From NCBI GenBank assembly GCA_963556145.1, contig OY744472.1:4960001-5024000 (forward strand): a DNA stretch of 64,000 bases. Direction: 5' to 3'. Below, in pieces: positions 57,338-64,000 of this stretch. The notes below the pieces were generated by a model, which had not been told where the DNA came from, searched no databases, and saw nothing but the letters and a program-made list of their open reading frames with translations. The stretch's first letter is position 1. Each line of letters starts with the position of its first letter. This DNA is from Hygrocybe punicea (taxonomy: Eukaryota; Basidiomycota; Agaricomycetes; Agaricales; Hygrophoraceae). The position numbers and the translations under genes were made by a program.

Positions 57338-57800
57338 TAGGGATGACCAAGGGTTGACATATGTGATAGGGTGAGATTTTCCAAGGGTTTTGAAGGGTTT
57401 GTTCTTGAATCATTATCTATTGCAGATAGTGATAGAAACTTGGTGGGAATTTCAAAGAGTTATATATTTTCTAGTTTCTCTCCAAAATTTAGGTCAGATT
57501 TCTTCAGTAGTTATTGTGCAGTTCCATTTTTAAAAAGGAGTGTTTTTCAAAAACCATAGGGGTCCGCGTTTTTCAACCCCTATGGTTTTGAAAAACCCTC
57601 CTTTTTGAAAATGGAACTGCACAATAACTACTGAAGAAATCTGACCTAAATTTTGGAGAGAAACTAGCAAATATATAACTCTTTGAAATTCCCACCAAGT
57701 TTCTATCACTATCTGCAATAGATAATGATTCAAGAACAAACCCTTCAAAACCCTTGGAAAATCTCACCCTATCACATATGTCAACCCTTGGTCATCCCTA
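57338..57800. mobile_element. Foldback MITE in the LINE, perfect 8-bp TSD
   Basis: 463 bp with arms of about 215 bp meeting at ACCATAGGGGTC..ACCCCTATGGT. Ends TAGGGATGACCAAGGG and the inverse; flanks ATTGTCTG at 57330-57337 and 57801-57808. Its first 12 bp equal those of the element at 11631. Confidence 0.9.
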
Positions 57801-58692
57801 ATTGTCTGGGCTAATGTGATAGAGATGGGTTGGTACATGTAACAGTGATTTGTGTCTGATCACTTGGCATTTTGCACATTGCCGGAGTGGTTTGTAAAGT
57901 GGGTGTGTGGGCGGTAGGGTGGCCATTCTTATGATCACACGATGACTGGCTCTATGCATCAGGGAGTTGATCGGTAATATCCCGGCGTGCATGTCGAGGA
58001 GGTCGGTAGGGGAGGAACATAGGGTGCCTGTGATCTTCAAGGTTGCTGTTCATTGTGTTTTCGTTAGCTCCTTTAGGGCTCTGGTTGATCCCCATTTATT
58101 TTTGTAGCCAGGGACTTTGTGGACTGGGGTGAACCAAACGTCTGCTGTGTACGTGAACTTGGGGATGGCCACTGCATTATATAGGTGGCACATCAGTCTT
58201 GAGTTGACTCCTGTTTTAGTTCTAGTTAGCTGGCAGAAAAGGGAGATCCATTTAGTGGTGTTGGATAGGGTATGCTCTTGCTGTTCATGCCATCATAAGT
58301 GCTGGTCGAGTATAATGCCTAGGAACCGGTGAGAGGTGGGAGGTTTAATGGACACATTTTGTAGGATTAAGTTGGGGTGGGGGATTTGTTGTTTCTGTGA
58401 GAAGTTGATCAAGGTGAATTTGTTGGTTTCAAACTTGGAGTTGTGATCTTTGGGCCAGTTGTATGCTCCTCCGTCTTTGTCCATCATATTCTTGATGGCG
58501 GCGTGTGTATTGACGAAGTTTTTGCCTTCCGCATATATGGCTGCGTTGTCTACAAAAGCTACTGCCAACTCACAGGGGCCTGTAGGGATATCCAATAAGT
58601 CAGCATTGTAGTAGAGATAGATGATCATAGAGAGGGGGTCACCCTGTCCAATTCCATTTATGAGCTTGATGGGATCGGAGATGTAATCGTCA
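57801..58692 (-). pseudogene. LINE reverse transcriptase, C-terminal half
   Basis: Minus strand from 58,692: DYISDPIKLINGIGQGDPLS, then AVAFVDNAAIYAEGKNF, where the second catalytic Asp of the usual F.DD box is Asn, so the enzyme is dead. Next comes TNKFTLINFSQKQ, RFLGIILDQHL and, after frame changes, ITGTLCSSPTDLLDMHAGIL and RMATLPPTHPLYKPLRQCAK, the conserved LINE C-terminal block. PDN|VETIMPSIHP continues across the foldback at 57338. Confidence 0.85.
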
Positions 58693-59144
58693 TAGTGTTG
58701 CCGTAGTTCGGTTCCGAACCTAGCCGAACCCGGTTCAAACCCCGAACCGAACCCTAAGTTCAGTCTAAGTTCAGCCAAGTGCTGAACCGGACCGTGGGTT
58801 CAGTTCCGGGTTTTGAGGCCTGCCGGATTTCCTGAACGGCTCCAAACCGTGTCCAAACCGCGAACGCGGATATTTTTAAGGTATTTATTTCATTTATTTT
58901 TTGCATTCCTTTGCTTACTTTTTCGTGTTAAACGGTATCATGTGACCATTACAGGTAGCTTTCTTCACCAACACACAACAACGCAAGGCCAATGAAGGCG
59001 ACACAATGTCGTGTTCATGAACACAGGTACATATTTTACTTTCCTGAACTTTACTAATGTTGCCTGCTACAGGAAGCTCGACCGCGACCGCAGTGTGACC
59101 ACACCCACCGCCGCGAGATGACCACCCAACGATAATGGACACGG

Positions 59145-59302
59145 TGTAGTAGTGGGCAGTGCCCCACTACTACTAGTAGATCACATGACTGTTCCCACGA
59201 TCCGTAGGATTACCTTTTGTGTAGATAGCTTATGAGACTTCAGCTTGTCACACCACCCCAAGACCACTGAGGCACCAGTAGGGACCCCTAGTCCCTACTA
59301 CA
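59145..59302. repeat. 5' LTR
   Basis: 158 bp. Begins TGTAGTAGTGGGCAGTGCCC, which folds into a hairpin, and ends CCCTACTACA. Differs from the 3' LTR at three positions, all transitions. Confidence 0.88.
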
Positions 59303-59639
59303 CCTGGTGATGAGAGTGTGATTCATCTCAGCCTTGCTTTTCTCACCATTCTCCGCTTGTTTTGAGCCTTTTGACTGGTTTTCTCGCGCTTACAGCTTTT
59401 TTCACGCAGTCTCACCACCCAGTTCTAGGGCAGCACCCATTTTTTTGTCCATGGCTGGCTATACGGCCATGAGCATCCTTGTTAGATAGCCCACGTCTCA
59501 CGAAGCACTGTCACTGCACTGTTTACACGGCAAAATGGCCAACACGTGCACCGCCACATCACCAAGTTCAAGCTACACTTTTCTTAGTTCACCATCAAGA
59601 CACACTCCCCCAGTTACACATGCACTCGATGCGCCCCCT

Positions 59640-60215
59640 TTTACCAACGGCCCACGTCCTAGAGCCCCACGTACCCCTACGTACGCCCCACGCAAGCCTC
59701 CCTCACGGTTTTAGAGCCTCCATGTTGCGCCACGTCACCAGATGTCTCGCCCCTGTTTTTCAGATACCCGAGCCCTCTAGTCCACCCTACCAACCCCCCG
59801 CGCCCTCGTTCAACATACCAGAGCCCTCCACTCCCGTTCATCATCCCAAATGAACGGTTGCCGGCCTTTATGGCCACCGCCACGTCACCATGCCCTCATC
59901 CCCCGTTTTCGCATAGCAGAACCCCCCAGTCCATCCAACCAACCCCGCTAACCCACGTTCAATGCACCAGAAGCCCCCGTCCATGCGCGCTGCCCAAAAT
60001 GAACGAACGCCGGCCTTCATGGCCACCCCACAGACCCACCGCGCCACTGTTAGTATACCCCCGTTTTCCGTGGACCCAGGCCCTTCAGCACACGCGCTCA
60101 GCCCCACGAACCCCCGTTCCACGCACCGGACGTCCCCGTTCACTCGCGCCGTCCCAAACAAGCGGTTGCCAGCCTTTATGGCCACCCCATGAACCCGCCG
60201 CGTCATCGTTAGCCG
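59640..60215. repeat. ~150-160-bp C-rich tandem repeat inside the LTR element
   Basis: GAACG(G/A)..GCC(G/A)GCCTT(T/C)ATGGCCACC recurs at about 59,849, 59,997 and 60,158, with CCACGTCACC at 59,730 and 59,880. Spacing 148-161 bp. Period and base composition resemble the satellite at 1-904, though the sequences are not the same. Confidence 0.65.
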
Positions 60216-60228
60216 ACCCCAGCCTGGG

Positions 60229-61609
60229 TAGTGTTGCCACGACTACAACTAGCAGTCAACTTGAAGTTGTAGTCATAGCCGATATTAGCCGAGTCAACCT
60301 CCGACTCGACTACAACTATCCGATCAACTTGACTTTGACTATGCCAATCTGGCAAGCCGTAGTTGAGCTGACTTAGCCGACTGTAGTCGGTACTGTAATA
60401 ATTATATAATTTTATTTATTTATTTATGACCTGTAAATTTAAATGGCTCGAGAGCAGATTTGAAAGAGTTTGGGGGCGGCTTATATACCCTTCTCGCCGC
60501 GCACGGACCATGTGACCTTGTTTGGTCAGCTAGAACAAACTCAATCATGCAACGATTACGCATAGCACCCAAGGTAAGTGTAATTCGGTTTATTCTACTA
60601 ACTACTTGAACATCTTTAGGTTTTTTTCCCACACCCTCGCGCCAAATGAACGCGAACACGGCAACAGCGACAAGCAGATGGGACGCAGCCAAGAACAGGG
60701 ACAACCCAGGCCGACCATGACAGCAAGAATGAGGATGACGGGAATGAGGATGACGGGGTAAACGAAGACAAAAACAACGACGAATGCAACGACGGCGAGA
60801 ACGGGAAGACGACGACAAAGTGGGAATGGCAACTACGACAACAGGAAGACAACAACGGGGGAACGGGACAACGAGGACAATGGAGACTGGGACAAGAAGG
60901 ACAATGGCCACGGGGACAATGACGGCAACGGGGACGACGACGATTGCAACGACGAGGACAGTGAGCATGGGAACGGGGACGGGCAATGGACGACAGAAAC
61001 GAGGCGGACGCCCATGGGACATCCCCAGCGCCATCCAACCTCGCGAAAACACGGAGCTCGTCAATTGACGTGCCCCCATTGTTCGCAAGGTAGTGAGCAC
61101 GCGCGGACGCCCATGGAAACACCCCAGCCCCATCCAACAATGATGGACACCAGGACAATGAGGATGACAATGAGCGACCGTGCCAGACGTGGACGAGAAG
61201 GATGCAGAAATGGGGGTGGCCAGGTCGAATGAGGAAGATGAAGGCGACGGGGACCCGGAAGATGGGAATGACAGCAACCAGAGGCAATGGACCACAAGGA
61301 CAGGGATGAGGACGGACCACAAGGATGATGGTGAAGTCAGGGGCGACCCCTCCTCTCCGTTTCCCCTCCCTCCTCCGTTTCCCCTCCCCCTCCGCCTACT
61401 CTTATTTATTTTTATAATATTTAAATTTATTTTAATATATATTCTTTTTACTAATGGACTGACCATAGTTGATATATTAGTTGAAGTCGCGGCTTGACTA
61501 GTCGAAGCCGTGACTTCGACTTCGACTATATCAATTTATGTGTATATAGTCTAGCTGTAGTCATGACTACATAGTTGCGACTACGACTAGTCAAGTCGCA
61601 GCAACACTA
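60229..61609. mobile_element. hAT-like element inside the LTR element
   Basis: Ends TAGTGTTGCCACGACT and the inverse of TAGTGTTGCTGCGACT. An 8-bp duplication ACCCCAGC is at 60216-60223 and 61610-61617; five extra bases (CTGGG) stand between the left copy and TAGTG. Subterminal AGTCGTAGTC/GACTACAACT motifs, an intron-like tract at 60574-60619, GAC/AGGATGAC simple sequence and the palindrome at 61039 follow. Shares its intron-like tract and next exon-like start with 1400-1470. Confidence 0.85.
61039..61090. repeat. Shared palindrome, copy E
   Basis: CCTCGCGAAAACACGG .. CTCGTCAATTGACGTG .. GTTCGCAAGG. Outer and inner arms are both complementary. Confidence 0.7.
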
Positions 61610-62128
61610 ACCCCAGCTTTTCGTCATCCACCCATGCGAACGTACGCATCCTCGTCCCGCGCTGCAAAGCACCAATTTTAGATATTTCCTCGAATCCCCG
61701 TGACCCTGTTCTATGTCCTAAAGCATCAAGTATCCTGTTGCCACCCCACACGAGCTACCTCCGCCGTTTTGAGATCCCCAGAGCCTTTCCATGTCTTTAC
61801 CATCGATACCTGGTTTTCCCTAGTTCCCTACCTGCGTTCACCCAGATCCATGCATCTCCACACCCCCACCTAATGCCACACCATCACACTCTAAGGTCCT
61901 CCACATTTTTTCGCGAGTTACACTCTGAGCACAGGCGATTTGGTCAGCAGGCGGCATCTTGAGCTGGTGGTGGCGTCCACTGGGGGGCATACCACTGTTG
62001 GCAGCATTTCATAAGACCTCAACGGAGTTGGAGTTTTGAGTTAGAGTCTAGAGAGTTTTTCTGTGTTTTGGTTTTGGTTTTCAGGCTTCAGTGGTGAGGA
62101 CGCCACTGTTTTTTTTGAGGGGGGTACA

Positions 62129-62286
62129 TGTAGTAGTGGGCAGTGCCCCACTACTACTAGTAGATCACGTGACTGTTCCCACGATCCGTAGGATTACCTT
62201 TTGTGTAGATAGCTTATGAGACTTCAGCTTGTCACACCACCCTGAGACCACTGAGGCACCAGTAGGGACCCCTAGTCCCTACTACA
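62129..62286. repeat. 3' LTR
   Basis: 158 bp, about 98% identical to the 5' LTR by eye, preceded by the polypurine tract at about 62,117-62,124. Confidence 0.88.
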
Positions 62287-62706
62287 ACGGGACAGCCGCA
62301 ACACCACCACCACCACCAGCGGTGGCAATGGCAACAGCAACAGCCAGCAACAGCGGCAGCAGCAGCAGCAGCAACTGCAGCGCTGGCAGCAACAGCAACG
62401 GCAACGGCAACAGCAGCAGCAGCACTGGCAGCAACGGCAATGGCAGCAGCAGCAAACGCCGGCAATGCCAGGCAGGGACCATGGGACAAGACGCCCCATC
62501 CCTCCACATCCCTTGGGGACACCGGAGGGCTCCCTGGCAGCAACGGCAATGGCAACAGCAGCAGCAGCGCCGGCAGAAACGGCAACGGCAGCAGCAGCAG
62601 TGGCAGCAGCAGCAACGCCGGCAATGCCAGGCAGGGACCACGGGACAAGATGCCCCATCCCTCCACATCCCTTGGGGACACCAGAGGGCTCCCCCACACC
62701 CATCTA

Positions 62707-62758
62707 CCTCGCAATATGCAGCGCCGTATCTATTGATACGTGCCTGCCATTTGCGAGG
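62707..62758. repeat. Shared palindrome, copy F (best preserved)
   Basis: CCTCGCAATATGCAGCG .. CGTATCTATTGATACG .. ATTTGCGAGG. Arms of 24 bp pair with only a few mismatches. Confidence 0.75.
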
Positions 62759-62958
62759 AGAACGGAGCTCATGGGAGCCCACCTCGGTCTGGGTTTCAGA
62801 CTGCGTCTGAACCCAGACCGAACGTGGCGAGACGGTTCGATGCCATCTGGGTCCAGGTTTGGCGCATGGCCAAACCTGGACCTGAAGTTCAGTTCGCGGT
62901 TCCACCAAAAAGGGTCAGAACCAGACCAAACTGAACTTTGGCAACACTAAATTGTCAA

Positions 62959-64000
62959 ATTTTAGGCAAGTGGTTCTATCCGATAAGATATGACTGATTA
63001 GGGAGACTAGTTGTTCCGGTATGTGGCGTTTCCTCAGGTGTATAGTAAACAGTCTATGACTGCATTGGGGAAGGCTCCTTCTATGTCCAGGAATAGTATT
63101 GTTGCCACTCTTTTATTTCTCCAGGCATGTTTTATGTGGTTGACCAGGAGGTACATGGAGTCAGTGGTGGATCAACCTGGTCTGCTGCCGAAGTGGGTTG
63201 ATGGCAGGAGTTGGTGTTCCTCGGTGAGCTGTACAATGGTTTCTGTCAGAATCGAGGTGAGTATTTTTGGAAGAGTGTTGAGAAGGGCAATAGGTCAGTA
63301 GGCTTTGGGCATGTCATAGCGTGGTTTGCCGGGTTTTCTGAGTATGCAGGTTGTGGAAGCTTTCCATCCATCATGGTAGGTGTTGAGGTCAAGGAATGCG
63401 TTGTAAATATGGTATAGATAGTCAATGAGGATGCCAGTCATTTCTTTGAGGACCACATTTGGGATGCTATCAGGACCCGGTGCTTTGAATGGTTTGACTT
63501 TGTTTATATGTGTATAAATTTGGTTATGTGTGATGATGGGCATGTATTCTACTCTAGTGCGGTAGGCATAATCCCGTGGCACAGTGGAGATTGGTGGCGG
63601 GGGGGAAGAAGCTGGCCACAATAGCTTTGCTCTTGTCTTCATTGGATATAGTGTAACTGGTAGTGCCATTCTGTGTCATGTATTTGAGTGTGGGGATTGC
63701 CATGTTACCACTGTCTCCTGTGGGGTAGTCACTGATGGAGTTGGAAATACAGTGATTGACCATCCATAGATTGTATTTGTTTGCCTTCTCAAGGAAGCTG
63801 GCCCAATGTTCATCCTTGGCCTTCATGATGGCATCGCCATATTTGTTCCTTGCTTTGCGGTGCGCTTTGTGGATGGGGTGGTCAGGTAGGGCTCTGTTTC
63901 TGTATGATTTAAAACTCAGCTTGTTTTTCTCCTTTTTCAAAGCTGATAAGTCTTTGTTCCACCATCATTTGGAGTGTGGGGTTGGTTTGAAGATTGAGAC
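62959..64000 (-). pseudogene. LINE reverse transcriptase, N-terminal half
   Basis: Minus strand from the window edge: helical KSYRNRALPDHPIHKAHRKA, then VKPFKAPGPDSIPNVVLKEM (RT motif), LRKPGKPRYDMPKAY, HQLLPSTHFGSRPG and TILFLDIEGAFPNAVIDCLL with the first catalytic Asp. A TGA stands in GSRPG-TGA-STTD where CGA (Arg) is expected. Continues as RTTCLKFDN into the hAT-like insertion. Truncated by the window end. Confidence 0.85.

Larger units (their letters stand above)
59145..62286. mobile_element. Non-autonomous LTR retrotransposon
   Basis: Two 158-bp direct repeats, starting TG and ending CA, at 59145-59302 and 62129-62286, flanked by ACGG on both sides (59141-59144, 62287-62290). A purine tract GAGGGGGG lies just before the 3' LTR, and CCTGGTGATGAGAG (possible primer-binding site) follows the 5' LTR. 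There is no gag or pol. The interior is satellite-like (59,640-60,215 and on), interrupted by a further hAT-like element (60229-61609). Confidence 0.87.
58693..62950. mobile_element. hAT-like element in the LINE, carrying nested insertions
   Basis: Ends TAGTGTTGCCGTAGTTCGGT and the inverse of TAGTGTTGCCAAAGTTCAGT. Flanks AATCGTCA (58685-58692) and AATTGTCA (62951-62958) match 7/8; the host frame (KFD|DYISD) is restored on removal. Subterminal GGTTCGGT/AACCCGGTT motifs, intron-like tracts at about 58,880-58,955 and 59,027-59,074, CAG/GGCAAC simple sequence and the palindrome at 62707 follow. A 3.1-kb LTR element (59145-62286) is inserted in it; without that it is about 1.1 kb. Confidence 0.88.
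57220..64000 (-). mobile_element. LINE (non-LTR retrotransposon) relic, interrupted
   Basis: LINE sequence is present at 62,959-64,000, 57,801-58,692 and about 57,220-57,337; the rest of the span is insertions. Its 5' part (endonuclease) lies beyond the window. The two insertions at 57338 and 58693 each carry 8-bp duplications of LINE sequence. Confidence 0.88.

Noticed and set aside
62229..62908. Gln/Ser/Asn-rich and Cys/Leu-rich frames
   Set aside because: Open because of CAG/GGCAAC simple sequence within a hAT-like element; frames on both strands are equally long.

Overview
This is a stretch of a filamentous fungal nuclear genome, almost certainly a basidiomycete of the class Agaricomycetes. 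The evidence is short GT..AG introns (about 40-65 bp) throughout, membrane-protein families I recognise from mushrooms (DUF4436-like, DUF6533-like), relics of laccase, polyporopepsin-type aspartic protease and carnitine acetyltransferase, and a chromodomain gypsy element. The species cannot be named. One 100-N assembly gap lies at 905-1004.

Layout. 1-4,260: satellite, gap, simple-sequence element and minisatellite, with a carnitine acetyltransferase relic between minisatellite blocks. 4,455-11,620: MULE transposase relic (-) joined to a broken, partly inverted gypsy element. 11,631-13,204: two non-autonomous elements with perfect 8-bp target-site duplications (TSDs). 13,676-15,664: host membrane-protein gene. 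15,749-21,934: a complete 6.2-kb DNA transposon carrying a Ulp1-like protease gene and an intact 1,346-aa transposase. 23,453-24,985: seven-helix DUF6533-like gene. 25,282-26,073: large foldback element. 27,247-32,184: a host cluster with a small gene, a 581-aa membrane gene on the other strand, and a 556-aa paralogue of the small gene with a long repeat tail. 32,330-36,641: laccase, ankyrin and aspartic-protease relics. 37,245-42,256: intact DUF4436-like gene, a secreted/GPI-like gene (-), and a gene of unknown function. 42,505-49,148: two Tc1/mariner-type DDE elements, one with two convergent genes. 49,352-54,345: SF3B1 (splicing factor 3b subunit 1) pseudogene (-), cut by three hAT-like insertions. 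57,220-64,000: LINE (-), itself cut by a four-level nest of insertions.

Main points. At least six insertions share hAT-type hallmarks (TAGTG/TAGGG ends, 8-bp TSD). Four of the larger ones also carry degenerate subterminal repeats, different simple-sequence interiors and the same roughly 50-bp imperfect palindrome (arms CCTCGC..GCGAGG, core CGTCAATTGACG); three of these four, and two related segments, also contain intron-like GT..AG tracts. This looks like one fast-diverging, possibly undescribed family. The 15,749-21,934 element is the best-preserved autonomous transposon. Stop codons in relic transposon genes are nearly all TGA where CGA is expected, which points to C-to-T decay at CpG. All of this was read by eye; no database search or alignment was run.
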